Positions 25,437-33,537 are shown, counted from the first letter of the stretch. The stretch: 41,362 nucleotides of DNA from Verrucomicrobiota bacterium (GCA_019136515.1 JAGVUB010000037.1:1-41362); one strand, 5' to 3'. Numbers and translations are program-made. The notes: generated by a model from the letters alone, not told the origin.

Positions 25437-25703
25437 CCACGGCCCGCCCCAAGCGCCCCGCGGCTTCGTGCCCCTTCCAACTCGCCTCCACCAACACCGG
25501 GTGTCCTTCCATCTGTGCCCGGGCGTTGCCCCCGCCCCGACCGTCGCGCGGCGCGCCCCGCCCGCCCGACGGCGCCCCAGCCACCGGCATTCGTCCCGAT
25601 GACCCACCGGACCTGCTTTCATACATCTTTGAACACAATCCGCTCTCCCTTGCGCCGATCCTCGTTATCGTCTTTTCCGAACCTCACGCCTGCGCACCTG
25701 CCC
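25437..25703. other. Non-coding spacer upstream of the response-regulator kinase
   Basis: No gene is supported here. The first two thirds are C-rich and show no further GTCCAT units. The last 90 bases are AT-richer, as expected for a promoter of the following gene, but I see no clear -35/-10 pair. Confidence 0.5.
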
Positions 25704-26828
25704 ATGACCAAGATCCTTGTCATCGACGACGAAGTCATGCTCCGCGAAGCCATCGTCCTCGGCCTGCGCGCCGAGAACTTCGAGGTCTTCGAGGCCGAAG
25801 ACGGCATCAGCGGCATGCAGCTCGCCCGCTCCGTCCGTCCCGACCTGATCGTCAGCGATATCAACATGAAGGGCATGGACGGCTACGACACCCTCTCCGC
25901 CCTGCGCACCGACAAGGCCACGGCCAACATCCCCTTCATCCTCATGACCGGCCGGGCCGACCTGAAGGGCATGCGGCACGGCATGTCGCTGGGCGCCGAC
26001 GATTACCTGCCCAAGCCCTTCCGCCTCCACGAACTGGTCGATGTCGTCCGCACCCGCCTGAGCAAGCAGCAGGCCATCCGCGAGGAGGCCGAGCACCGGC
26101 TCTCCGAGCTGCGCAGCAACATCTCGATGATGCTGCCCCACGAGCTGCTCACCCCGCTCACCGGCATCATCGGCATGGCCGAGATGATCGCCAACGAGGC
26201 CGAGAGCCTCGCCCCCGCCGAGCTCCGCGAGTTCGGCAACGACATCAAGCTCTCCGGCGTGCGCCTCCACCGCCTCATCATGAACTTTCTGGTCTACGCC
26301 CAGATCGAGATGATGACCGTCCAGCCCGAGCGGGTCCGGGCCCTGCGCGCGGTCGCGCCTCTCCCCGTGGCCGGCCCGGTCGGCACCGCCGCCCGTCGCA
26401 AGGTTCAGGATGCGGGCCGCGCCCCCGACCTCCAGCTCGACCTGCAGGACGGGCTGGTCGCGATGTCCGATTCGAACCTCACCAAGATCGTCGAGGAACT
26501 CGTCGACAACGCCTGCAAGTTCTCCCCCTCCGGCAAGCCCGTCATGGTCCGCACCCTCACCGACGGCTACTGGACCGAGATCAGCGTCAGCGACCAGGGT
26601 CGCGGCATGAAGCCGGAGCACGTCGACAACATCGGCGCCTACGTGCAGTTCGAGCGCCGTATCCACGAGCAGCAGGGTTCCGGGCTCGGCCTGGCCATCG
26701 TCTCGCGGCTCGCCGAACTCCACGGCGGCCAGATCACGATCACCAGCCAGCCCGACATGGGCACGACGGTGACAGTGCACCTCCCCGCCCAGCCGATCCC
26801 CACCCCGGGCGACAACGGTCCGAACTGA
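25704..26828 (+). CDS. Response regulator-histidine kinase hybrid (REC-HisKA-HATPase)
   Basis: This 374-residue cytoplasmic protein has a receiver domain first. It shows Asp 8-9 in the acidic pocket, the phospho-acceptor Asp 52 (LIVSDINMKGMDG), Thr 82 and Lys 104 (DDYLPKPF). After a short coiled coil (about 115-138) comes a kinase dimerisation helix with MLPHELLTPLTGIIG, His 146 being the phosphorylation site. The HATPase domain has the N-box (KIVEELVDNACKFSP), G1 (DQGRGMKPEH) and G2 (GSGLGLAIVSRLAELHGG) motifs. No membrane segment is present, so input must come by phosphotransfer to the receiver from another kinase. It stands alone: the next gene converges. Confidence 0.9.
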   Translation: MTKILVIDDEVMLREAIVLGLRAENFEVFEAEDGISGMQLARSVRPDLIVSDINMKGMDGYDTLSALRTDKATANIPFILMTGRADLKGMRHGMSLGADDYLPKPFRLHELVDVVRTRLSKQQAIREEAEHRLSELRSNISMMLPHELLTPLTGIIGMAEMIANEAESLAPAELREFGNDIKLSGVRLHRLIMNFLVYAQIEMMTVQPERVRALRAVAPLPVAGPVGTAARRKVQDAGRAPDLQLDLQDGLVAMSDSNLTKIVEELVDNACKFSPSGKPVMVRTLTDGYWTEISVSDQGRGMKPEHVDNIGAYVQFERRIHEQQGSGLGLAIVSRLAELHGGQITITSQPDMGTTVTVHLPAQPIPTPGDNGPN

Positions 26829-26859
26829 CCGCGCCCCGCGACCGCAGCACGCCGGCCGT

Positions 26860-27477
26860 CTACTCCTTCTTCCCGGCGATTCGCGCCACAGCGCGATCCC
26901 AGGAGGCCTCGTTGGTCACACGCTCAAGCGGGTCGAGCAGCTGGTATCTCAGCCCCAGCTCCGTGCAGCGTCTGGTGATCGCGAAGAGGACCTGGTTCGT
27001 GCCCCAGTTCACCTCGTGCAGCAGGCCCTCCGGCCAGCGCCGCAGCCCGAGCAGGTAGAAATCGCCGTCGGTCGCCGGTCCGAGCACCACGTCGTGGTCA
27101 AGCAACGCCTTCGCGGCCGCCACGATCTGCTCCAGTCCGCAGTACGGACAGTCGCTGCGCAGGAGAATCACCATGTCGTCGTGCCGCAGCGTCGCCTCCG
27201 CCGCCACCTGGGCCAACCGTTCGCCCCACGGCGCCGTCAGCTGCCCATGCACCGTGATCGGCTTGGAACCCAACCACCGGCGCACGTCCGCCACGCGTTC
27301 GCCCGGCGCCACGTGCACTTCCGCCGGCCAGTTCTGCGGGGCGTTCGCCAGTTGCAGTTCCGCGAGCAGTCGCACGATCCGGGCGGCAAACTCGTCGCCC
27401 ACCGCCTGCCGGAGAGCCGCAGGAAGCCATTCCCCCTCGGGGTAATCGAGCAGCAGGACGAGGGCGGGAGGTTCCAT
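26860..27477 (-). CDS. DUF2064/TIGR04282-like glycosyltransferase-fold protein
   Basis: This 205-residue protein of the TIGR04282 (DUF2064) family has a nucleotide-diphospho-sugar transferase-like fold. Diagnostic segments are ILLRSDCPYCGLEQI (the family's G-x-D-x-P loop, here R-S-D-C-P), DHDVVLGPATDGDFYLLGL and VNWGTNQVLFAITRRCTELG. The first half is degenerate relative to typical members, and the usual GGYY reads GDFY, which may reflect changed substrate. The ATG at 27477 is chosen because the upstream extension (to 27582) is Arg/Lys-rich and unlike the family. It converges with the hybrid kinase and lies 64 bases downstream of the PDZ-protein gene. Confidence 0.75.
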   Translation of the reverse strand: MEPPALVLLLDYPEGEWLPAALRQAVGDEFAARIVRLLAELQLANAPQNWPAEVHVAPGERVADVRRWLGSKPITVHGQLTAPWGERLAQVAAEATLRHDDMVILLRSDCPYCGLEQIVAAAKALLDHDVVLGPATDGDFYLLGLRRWPEGLLHEVNWGTNQVLFAITRRCTELGLRYQLLDPLERVTNEASWDRAVARIAGKKE

Positions 27478-27541
27478 GGGGCGAAGCGTGGGCGCCTCGG
27501 CAGCCGCTGACGACTTTCTTCTCCGTCGCAGCTTCGGCCCC

Positions 27542-27988
27542 TCAAGGATAGGCAATCGTGATCTCGCCGCTCTCCCGCTCACTGATCATCTCCAGCCGCT
27601 GCACGGCCTTCGTTCTCTTCGACCGGACTTCAAAAACGAACCTCACCGGCCCAATCTTGGGCTTGTTCGAGAGATACTTTCCGAGTTCCACCAGCCCCTG
27701 CCCATCGATCTTCCGGTCGTCGATGGCGACGATGCTGTCGCCTGCCTTCACTCCGGCTGTGGCCCAACTGGCCGGCATCTTGCGCACAACCAGTGTCCTC
27801 ATCCGATTGCCCGGAAGGCCGTAGCGGAAACGTACCCCACACACGAGCTCCGAGAACTTCCCCTCGACAACCATCGGAGGTAACACGACGACCTCGTCAC
27901 TCCTCTGGTCCACCGCCCGCACAGGAGCAGGAAGCCCCAAGGGGACAAGCATCAGGCCAAGCAGGAGGGGCAGCAGCTTTGTTCGCAT
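27542..27988 (-). CDS. Secreted PDZ-domain protein
   Basis: This 148-residue protein has a signal peptide (about 1-26, LLPLLLGLMLVPLGLPAPVRA). A short VVVLPPMVVEG segment follows, then one PDZ-like domain (about 60-145). In it MRTLVVRKMPASWATAGVKAGD and SIVAIDDRKIDGQGLVELGK match the carboxylate loop and substrate-groove helix of HtrA-type PDZ domains. No protease or other catalytic domain is attached. The ATG at 27988 gives the signal peptide; the alternative at 28039 adds an unrelated leader. It probably scaffolds or senses periplasmic protein tails, a role inferred only from the domain. Confidence 0.72.
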   Translation of the reverse strand: MRTKLLPLLLGLMLVPLGLPAPVRAVDQRSDEVVVLPPMVVEGKFSELVCGVRFRYGLPGNRMRTLVVRKMPASWATAGVKAGDSIVAIDDRKIDGQGLVELGKYLSNKPKIGPVRFVFEVRSKRTKAVQRLEMISERESGEITIAYP

Positions 27989-28196
27989 GCCCGCGCTACG
28001 ACCGACATCCAGTCGGCCGGTTCCCCAAACGGATACCATGTCGATTCCGGGATCGCCGCTCCACCTCCCAAATGAGCGGCTCTGCGCGACCGCCGTGTAC
28101 CCCGCCAGGGATCAGCGCGATGCCGCACTACAGGCCACGCAGCGCCGGTTTCGGAGAACCCCACTCTACCCTAACCAGAGCCAGCGCTTGCCCGGC

Positions 28197-29117
28197 TCAG
28201 CTCTCCAGCCCGAAAACGGCCTTCACGTAGTTGTCGACCGTATAGGGCTGCAGGTCCTCGGGCTGTTCGCCGAAGCCGAGGAAATAGACCGGGAGCTTGA
28301 GCTGGCGGTAGATGCCGACGAGCGCACCACCGCGGGCGGTGCCGTCGAGCTTCGTGACGACCAGCCCGGTGAGCCCGAAGGCGCGGTGAAACTCCTTGGC
28401 CTGCTCGATGGCGTTGGAGCCGTGGCTGCCGTCGATCACCAGCCAGCTGTGGTGCGGGGCGGACGGATCATGTTTCTGGAGGACGCGGCGGACCTTGGCC
28501 AGCTCATCCATGAGATTCGACTTCGTGTGCAGACGGCCGGCCGTATCCAGAAGCACGTAGTCGCGGCCGCGGGCCTTGGCGGCGGCCATGGCGTCGAAGG
28601 CGACGGCGGCGGAGTCGGCGCCGTGCTGGCTGGCGATGAGCTCGAGGTCGAGACGATCGCACCAGACCTTGAGCTGCTCGTTGGCGGCGGCGCGGAAGGT
28701 GTCGCACGCGCCGATCGTGACGCTGGCGGCGTCCTGCTTGAGGCGCCAGGCGAGCTTGGCGCAAGTGGTGGTCTTGCCCGAGCCGTTGACGCCGATGAGC
28801 GCGATGACGGTCGGCTTGTCGCCCACGGGGCCGAGCACGCCCTCGGAGCCGGCGAGCACGCGGCGCAGGACGGCGGCGCCGATGGCGGCGGCCTCCTGGC
28901 CGTGGAGGTTCTTGTCCTTCTTATACGCGGCGCGGATCTCCTCGAGGATCTCGCTGGTGGTCTCGACGCCGAAGTCGGCGCCATAGAGCGCCTCCTCGAG
29001 CTGGTCGAGCGTGGCGGCATCGATCGGCTTCTGGCCGAACAGCCCGCCGACGCTGGCGACGAGCTTCTGCGCCGTCTTGGTGAGACCGTCTTTGAACTTC
29101 TTGAAAAGGCCGAACAT
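28197..29117 (-). CDS. ftsY: Signal recognition particle receptor FtsY
   Basis: This 306-residue SRP GTPase docks ribosome-SRP complexes at the membrane. It lacks the long acidic A domain of E. coli FtsY and begins directly with the amphipathic MFGLFKKFKDGLTKT membrane-binding helix and the N domain. The G domain has the P-loop IGVNGSGKTTT (108-118), DTFRAAANEQL (139-149), DTAGRLHT (190-197) and the guanine-specificity motif TKLDGTARGG. The G5-side IDGSHGSNAIEQA replaces the usual DGTTGQNA pattern. It is followed upstream on the same strand by nusB, ribH and others, with a GxxExxY gene inserted between. Confidence 0.95.
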   Translation of the reverse strand: MFGLFKKFKDGLTKTAQKLVASVGGLFGQKPIDAATLDQLEEALYGADFGVETTSEILEEIRAAYKKDKNLHGQEAAAIGAAVLRRVLAGSEGVLGPVGDKPTVIALIGVNGSGKTTTCAKLAWRLKQDAASVTIGACDTFRAAANEQLKVWCDRLDLELIASQHGADSAAVAFDAMAAAKARGRDYVLLDTAGRLHTKSNLMDELAKVRRVLQKHDPSAPHHSWLVIDGSHGSNAIEQAKEFHRAFGLTGLVVTKLDGTARGGALVGIYRQLKLPVYFLGFGEQPEDLQPYTVDNYVKAVFGLES

Positions 29118-29153
29118 CGAATGAGGGAAACTGAGGAGGAGATTCGGAAGAGA

Positions 29154-29232
29154 GAATGTGGAAATCAGGGAATCAGGAATCGGACGGACTCCGATCCCGG
29201 AACGAGCAATGTGGAAAATTGGAAATCAGGAA
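29154..29232. repeat. Left flank repeat of the GxxExxY gene
   Basis: Two related copies lie in plus orientation: GAATGTGGAAATCAGG (29154-29169) with a following GAATCAGGAATC, and AATGTGGAAAATTGG plus AAATCAGGAA (29208-29232). The second copy contains the TGA stop of the GxxExxY gene (29226-29228 read on the minus strand). The right flank carries the same sequence inverted. Confidence 0.8.
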
Positions 29233-29615
29233 GCCGGAGAAGGGCCGGGGCCGATCCGGCGAATCTCCAGCGGCATCGCGACAAAGTTGAGAATCAGACC
29301 GTCGCGCAAGCCGAGCGCTTTCAAGTAGGAGCGGCCGATGGCGAAGAAAACATCGTCGATGGCAGCCACCGCCTTGAGCTCGAGCAGGAGCACTCCTTCC
29401 ACCAGCAGATCGACGCGATGCTCGCCGATCTGGGCTCCGCGGTAGGTGATCGGAACTGACTTCTGGCGTTCAAACCTGATGCCGCGATGCGCCAGTTCGA
29501 TGCATAGAGCCTCCTCGTAGAACGACTCGACGAAGCCCGGACCGAGCGCCTTGTGCACTTCGATCGCCGCCTCGATCACGCGTCCGCTGAGCTCCTTGTG
29601 GCCGAGTTCGTTCAT
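29226..29615 (-). CDS. GxxExxY family protein
   Basis: This 129-residue protein has the family motif GFVESFYEEAL (G-x-x-E-x-x-Y, about 27-37), preceded by ELSGRVIEAAIEVHKALGPG. The second half has YRGAQIGEHRVDLLVEGVLLLELKA, whose D...E-x-K spacing recalls PD-(D/E)xK nuclease folds, and then LKALGLRDGLILNF. The family has no established function; a nuclease-like fold is inferred. The ATG at 29615 matches the family start (MNELGHKELSGRVIE). The longer frame to 29666 reads into the flanking repeat. The gene sits alone between nusB and ftsY, bracketed by inverted AATGTGGAAATCAGG repeats, and its stop codon is within the left repeat, which suggests insertion as a unit. Confidence 0.85.
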   Translation of the reverse strand: MNELGHKELSGRVIEAAIEVHKALGPGFVESFYEEALCIELAHRGIRFERQKSVPITYRGAQIGEHRVDLLVEGVLLLELKAVAAIDDVFFAIGRSYLKALGLRDGLILNFVAMPLEIRRIGPGPSPAS

Positions 29616-29641
29616 ACCACCGTGCGCTGAGGGATGCTCCG

Positions 29642-29673
29642 TTTCCAGTTTTCCTGATTTCCACATTCCCTCA
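29642..29673. repeat. Right flank repeat of the GxxExxY gene (inverted)
   Basis: On the minus strand this reads ATGAGGGAATGTGGAAATCAGG followed by AAAACTGG. The core AATGTGGAAATCAGG is identical to the left-flank copy at 29154-29169 but inverted, and ATGAGGGAA also recurs just left of the left flank (about 29120). Confidence 0.8.
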
Positions 29674-29693
29674 TCCGTGCCGGCGCGCGTGCC

Positions 29694-30140
29694 TCATTCG
29701 TCCTGGGTCTTGCGGGCGTCGCGGCCGAGCTGGTCCTTGAGGCGGTCGAGGATGCCGTTGATGAAGCGCTTGGCGTCGGCGTTGGAGAACTGCTTGGAGA
29801 GATTGATCGCCTCGTTGATCGAGACCACCGGCGGGATGTCCTTGCGGTGCAGCATCTCGTAGATGCCCACGCGCAGGATCGTCAGGTCGATCTTCGCGAT
29901 ACGCTCGAAGTCCCAGTTCTGCGCAAGACCGCGGATGTGTCCGTCGATCTCCGACATGTGCTCAATGGCGCCGTGAATGAGCTCCTCGCCGAAGGCGAAA
30001 TAGTCGCGCGGCTGCTCCTGCTCGGCGAAGAACAGCTCGAGGGCCTGGGCGAGATCCTCGGGACGGTTGATCTCCCAGGAATAGAGAAACTGGACCGCGG
30101 CCATGCGGCCGTCGCGGCGTTGTTGGATCGGACTGCTCAT
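29694..30140 (-). CDS. nusB: Transcription antitermination factor NusB
   Basis: This 148-residue all-helical RNA-binding protein shows the NusB pattern. The N-terminal RRDGRMAAVQFLYSWE holds the Arg-rich RNA contact. The middle is less conserved, and the C-terminus has IAKIDLTILRVGIYEML, PPVVSINEAINLSKQF and ADAKRFINGILDRL. With NusE it binds boxA in rRNA leaders. Its start overlaps the ribH stop in ATGA, so the two are translationally coupled. It is followed by the inserted GxxExxY gene and ftsY. Confidence 0.95.
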   Translation of the reverse strand: MSSPIQQRRDGRMAAVQFLYSWEINRPEDLAQALELFFAEQEQPRDYFAFGEELIHGAIEHMSEIDGHIRGLAQNWDFERIAKIDLTILRVGIYEMLHRKDIPPVVSINEAINLSKQFSNADAKRFINGILDRLKDQLGRDARKTQDE

Positions 30141-30610
30141 GCGGTGGGTCGAAGGTTGCGGAAAAGATCGGCCATCTCGAGGGCGGCGTGGGCGAACTCG
30201 GCACCGCGGTCGGTCGAGCCGTGGCAACGCTCGCGCGCCTGGGCGTCGTTCTCGACGGTGAGCACGCCGTTGATCACCGGGACGCGCGTGGCGACCGCGA
30301 CATCCTGCAGGCCGTGGGTAGCCGAGTACGCAATCACCTCGTAGTGGATCGTGTCGCCGCGGATGAGCACACCCAGAGCGATGAGGGCGTCGAACTCGCG
30401 GCGGTCGGCCAGCGCCTGGATCGCGACCGGCAGCTCGTTGGAGCCCGGCACGCGGACCACCACCGGCTCGGCCGCGCCGGCGCTCTTCAGCGTGGCCACG
30501 CAGCGTTCCAGCAATGCGTCGACATAGCCGGCGTTGAACCGCGCGGCGGCGATGCCGAAACGCAGGCCACGGGCGTCGATCACGAGGGCGGAGGGTGCTT
30601 GGAGGCTCAT
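30137..30610 (-). CDS. ribH: 6,7-dimethyl-8-ribityllumazine synthase
   Basis: This 157-residue enzyme condenses 5-amino-6-ribitylamino-uracil with 3,4-dihydroxy-2-butanone 4-phosphate in riboflavin synthesis. Motifs are the substrate loop ARFN (23-26), VPGSNELPVAIQAL, LIRGDTIHYEVIA with the catalytic His, GVLTVENDAQARER and TDRGAEFAHAALEM. The butanone-phosphate donor is made by the RibB domain encoded 199 bases upstream on the same strand, so these are consecutive pathway genes. It overlaps nusB by ATGA. Confidence 0.95.
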   Translation of the reverse strand: MSLQAPSALVIDARGLRFGIAAARFNAGYVDALLERCVATLKSAGAAEPVVVRVPGSNELPVAIQALADRREFDALIALGVLIRGDTIHYEVIAYSATHGLQDVAVATRVPVINGVLTVENDAQARERCHGSTDRGAEFAHAALEMADLFRNLRPTA

Positions 30611-30809
30611 GGCGTGGGAAACAACGGTGGGAGGTGCGAGGGGTTCACGGTTTGGCTTCCGCCAAGACTAGCAACACGAAAGGTGGCGGAAACCTGGCAC
30701 AGCGCCGGCCGCCTGCGCGTGGGGCGGTCCTTCAGGCCGCACCGGGAACGCAATGTCCTCTTTGGTGCGAATGCCGAGCGACGGGGCCAAAGACCCCGCC
30801 ACGTCCGCC
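30611..30809. other. Non-coding gap between ribB-like gene and ribH
   Basis: This 199-base spacer has no supported gene. On the minus strand CGGGG (from about 30796) pairs with CCCCG across a short loop just after the ribB-like stop, a weak stem without a T-tract. I see no FMN-riboswitch-like conserved core. Confidence 0.4.
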
Positions 30810-31913
30810 TCACACCGGCACCTGCTCGACGATCTCCAGGCCGTAGCCTTCGAGGCCCACGACGTGCCGCGCAGCCGTGCCGGAGAGCAAGCGGATCTTG
30901 CGCAGGCCGAGCGCCACCAGGATCTGGGCACCCAGGCCGTAGTCGCGCAGATTCATCGCCGGCTGGCCGAGCAGAGCCGCCGGGTTGGCGACCGTGTCGC
31001 CGATCGCGGAGCTGTGCTGCATGTACAGCACCACGCCCTGCCGCGCCTCGGCGATGCGTTTGAGCGACGCGGTGAGTGAATGGTAGCCGGTCAGCCCCGC
31101 GCCGCGGAAGACGTCGCTGAGCACGTTCTCGCTCTGGACGCGCACCAGCGTGGGCTCGGCCCCGACCGTACCCATCGTGAAGGCGAGGTGTTCGCGACCG
31201 TCGAGCCGGCTGCGGAAGACGTGGAGGTCGAACTGCCCGAACTCGCTGGCGAACGGCCGGGTCGCGATCTTCTCCACCAACGCCTCGCGGCGGTGGCGGT
31301 ACTCGATGAGCTGCGCCGTCGAGATCATCTTCAGGCCGAACTGGCGCTTGAACTCGATGAGCTGCGGCAGGCGTTTGACGGTGCCGTCGTCGTTGACCAG
31401 CTCGCACAACACGCCGACCGGCGGCAGACCGGCGAGCGTGACAAGGTCGACCGCAGCCTCGGTGTGGCCGGCACGCTCGAGCACCCCGCCCGGGCGGGCG
31501 CGCAACGGGAACACATGCCCCGGCTGGACGAGCTGGTCGGGCCGCGAGTGCTCGTCGGCCAAAATCTGGATCGTGCGGGTGCGGTCGTAGGCGCTGATGC
31601 CGGTGGTGATGCCCTCGGCGGCGTCGACAGTCACCGTGAAATCGGTACGGAAGGAGTCGCGGTTCTGGGTGACCATCGGGCCCAGCCCGAGGCGTTTGAG
31701 CCAGTGCCCGACCGTGGGCACACAGATGATGCCGCTGCAGTAGCGGATCATCAGGTTGATGGTCTCGGGGGTCGCCTTCGAGGCGGCCATGATGAGATCC
31801 CCCTCGTTCTCGCGTTTCTCGTCGTCGGCCACGATGACGACCTGGCCGTCGGCGATGGCGCGGATCGCATCGTCGATGGAGTCGAAGGGAGATTGGTTTG
31901 CGGCGTGGCTCAT
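30810..31913 (-). CDS. ribB: DHBP synthase with degenerate GTP cyclohydrolase II domain (RibBX type)
   Basis: This 367-residue protein looks bifunctional by length. The N-terminal 3,4-dihydroxy-2-butanone-4-phosphate synthase domain is intact: [13 protein letters not shown] (29-41), [40 protein letters not shown] and [12 protein letters not shown]. The C-terminal domain aligns with GTP cyclohydrolase II, but the zinc and catalytic motif (normally HSECLTGDVF ... RCDCG) reads [20 protein letters not shown], so all three Cys ligands are gone. It should therefore supply only the butanone phosphate for RibH, and GTP cyclohydrolase II must be encoded elsewhere. Such RibBX fusions with a dead second domain are known in other bacteria. 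The gene follows the fabF remnant after a strong terminator. Confidence 0.88.
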   Translation of the reverse strand: MSHAANQSPFDSIDDAIRAIADGQVVIVADDEKRENEGDLIMAASKATPETINLMIRYCSGIICVPTVGHWLKRLGLGPMVTQNRDSFRTDFTVTVDAAEGITTGISAYDRTRTIQILADEHSRPDQLVQPGHVFPLRARPGGVLERAGHTEAAVDLVTLAGLPPVGVLCELVNDDGTVKRLPQLIEFKRQFGLKMISTAQLIEYRHRREALVEKIATRPFASEFGQFDLHVFRSRLDGREHLAFTMGTVGAEPTLVRVQSENVLSDVFRGAGLTGYHSLTASLKRIAEARQGVVLYMQHSSAIGDTVANPAALLGQPAMNLRDYGLGAQILVALGLRKIRLLSGTAARHVVGLEGYGLEIVEQVPV

Positions 31914-33159
31914 AGCGGGGGAGTGCGAATCGTGGGAGGAGGCGGATCGGTGTCAACGCACCGGGCGGCTCGACCAAGCGCCGCCCCACCCCTCGTTTCC
32001 GCGGCAAAGCGCGCGGCGATCGGCAAAAAAAGAACGGCGGCCCTGCCGAAGCGGGGCCGCCGTGGAAGTGTGGCGAGGTTGTTGCTCACGGCGACATCGA
32101 CCTTGGCCGAACGCTTCACGTTCGGGACGTAGTCGAGGTCGCACTCCGGATCCGGCGTCTCGTAGTTGATGGTCGGCGGGATCTCGCCGGTCTGGATCGC
32201 CTTGACGCAGACGGCGGCCTCGACCGCGCCGGTGGCGCCGAGGAGGTGGCCGGTCATCGACTTGGTCGAGCTCACCGGGATGGTCTTCGCGAACTCGCCG
32301 AAAACCTTCTTGATGGCGATGGTTTCGAACTTGTCGTTGTACGGCGTGGACGTGCCGTGGGCGTTGATGTAGTTGACCTGGTTCGGCTCCACCCCGGCAT
32401 CGGCGATCGCACGGCGCATCGCGGAGGAGAGAAGACGCAGCCGCCCTCGCCCATGATGAAGCCGTCGCGGTTGAGGTCGAAGGGCCGGGAGGCCTTCTCG
32501 GGCACGTCGTTGTTGGTCGTGAGCGCCTTCATCGAGCAGAAGCCCGCGTAGGAGAGCGGGGTGACGGAAGCCTCGGCGCCGCCAGCGATCATGACATCGG
32601 CATCGCCATACTGGATGGTGCGCAGAGCCTCACCCAACGAATGGGTGGAGGTGGCGCAGGCGCTGATGACGGTGAAGCAGGGGCCGGCGAAGTTGTACTC
32701 GATGGCCACGATGCCGCTGGCCATGTTGCTGATCATGGCCGGAATGAAGAAGGGCGAGACCTTGCGCGGTCCCTTCTCGATGAGATTGCGGGACTGGGCC
32801 TCGAAGGTGGACATGCCACCGATGCCCGAACCGATGATCACGCCGGCGCGCTCGCGGTCGACCTTGGAGTGGTCGAGCCCGGAGTCCTGCATGGCGAGCT
32901 TCGCGGCGGCCACGGCAAACTGGGTATAGCGGTCGTTCCGGCGGGCCTCCTTGGGGTCCATGTACTTGGCCGGATCGAAATCGCGGATCTCGCCGCCGAT
33001 CTTGCACGGAAAGTCCGTCGTATCGAAGGAGGTCACCTTGCTGATGCCGCTGCGGCCGGCGAGGAGATTGCTCCAGAATTCATCGAGGGTCTGGCCGAGC
33101 GCCGTGACGACGCCGATGCCGGTGACCACCACTTTTCTACGAGGCTGGTTGTATGCCAT
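31910..33159 (-). pseudogene. fabF: Broken 3-oxoacyl-[ACP] synthase II
   Basis: Residues 1-243 from the ATG at 33159 are a normal FabF N-terminus with the catalytic Cys 168 ([15 protein letters not shown]) and GFIMGEGG. At about 32430 the frame breaks. Similarity resumes in another frame at 32419 ([20 protein letters not shown]), keeping the two catalytic His in NAHGTSTP and [16 protein letters not shown]. Compared with E. coli FabF about 40 residues between these points are missing. The end is damaged too: after VDVAVSNNL the expected GFGGHNA motif and stop are absent, and the frame reads through the terminator stem to 31910. Two deletions in one conserved gene imply a pseudogene or a sequence error. 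It lies downstream of acpP after a terminator. The coordinates cover both frames; real homology ends near 32070. Confidence 0.8.
32025..32062 (-). terminator. Strong rho-independent terminator after fabF
   Basis: On the minus strand CGGCGGCCC (32062-32054) pairs with GGGCCGCCG (32043-32035), extended by two more pairs and a wobble to a 4-base loop, and is followed by TTC and seven T (32031-32025). It ends the fatty-acid transcript before the RibB-like gene. Confidence 0.92.
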
Positions 33160-33171
33160 GGATTGCGGGCA

Positions 33172-33208
33172 GGAAAACAAAAGTCCCGAACGGGGCACGT
33201 CGGGACTT
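33172..33208 (-). terminator. Terminator/attenuator between acpP and fabF
   Basis: On the minus strand AAGTCCCGA (33208-33200) and TCGGGACTT (33189-33181) form a perfect 9-bp stem with a 10-base loop, followed by TTGTTTTCCT. It lies 26 bases past the acpP stop and just ahead of the fabF start, so part of the transcript should stop here and keep acpP mRNA in excess of fabF. Confidence 0.88.
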
Positions 33209-33233
33209 CAGAATTGGAGAAACCGTTGGAAGC

Positions 33234-33500
33234 TTACTGCTTCTTGGCGGCGGCCTTGGCTTCGATGTAGGCGATGACCTCGCCGACGGAAGTGAGCTTC
33301 TCGGCTTCGGACTCGGGGATCTCGCCGCCGAGCTCTTCCTTGAACTCTTCTTCGAAAGCCATGATGAGCTCGACCGTGTCGAGGGAATCGGCGCCAAGAT
33401 CGTCCAGGAAGGAGGCCTTCGGAGTGATCTGCTCTTCGTTAACGTTCAACTGGTTAACGATGATTTCTTTGACGCGCTGTTCGATGGTTTTATCGGCCAT
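33234..33500 (-). CDS. acpP: Acyl carrier protein
   Basis: This 88-residue acidic helical protein carries growing fatty acyl chains. The phosphopantetheine attachment Ser 39 is in [16 protein letters not shown], and helix 3/4 features ([19 protein letters not shown]) are standard. The C-terminus has a Lys/Ala-rich tail (AKAAAKKQ) slightly longer than in E. coli. The ATG at 33500 is at the family start; the longer frame overlaps fabG. It lies 37 bases downstream of fabG and is followed by a terminator hairpin. No Shine-Dalgarno is seen; the leader before the start is A-rich. Confidence 0.96.
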   Translation of the reverse strand: MADKTIEQRVKEIIVNQLNVNEEQITPKASFLDDLGADSLDTVELIMAFEEEFKEELGGEIPESEAEKLTSVGEVIAYIEAKAAAKKQ

Positions 33501-33537
33501 TTTTGTTTGGGTTTGGTGGGATTTAGGTGGATGGGTT

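Noticed and set aside
21641-25480. Minus-strand open frame of 1279 codons
   Set aside because: Antisense to ppdK and the four-helix-bundle gene. The WT-x-WT repeats at its start are only the translation of the GTCCAT arrays.
27989-28196. Possible small gene between ftsY and the PDZ-protein gene
   Set aside because: Open frames here are extensions of shadow frames over ftsY, with no start context or family resemblance.
30611-30809. FMN riboswitch upstream of ribH
   Set aside because: No conserved multi-helix core could be traced; only a weak stem after the preceding gene is seen.
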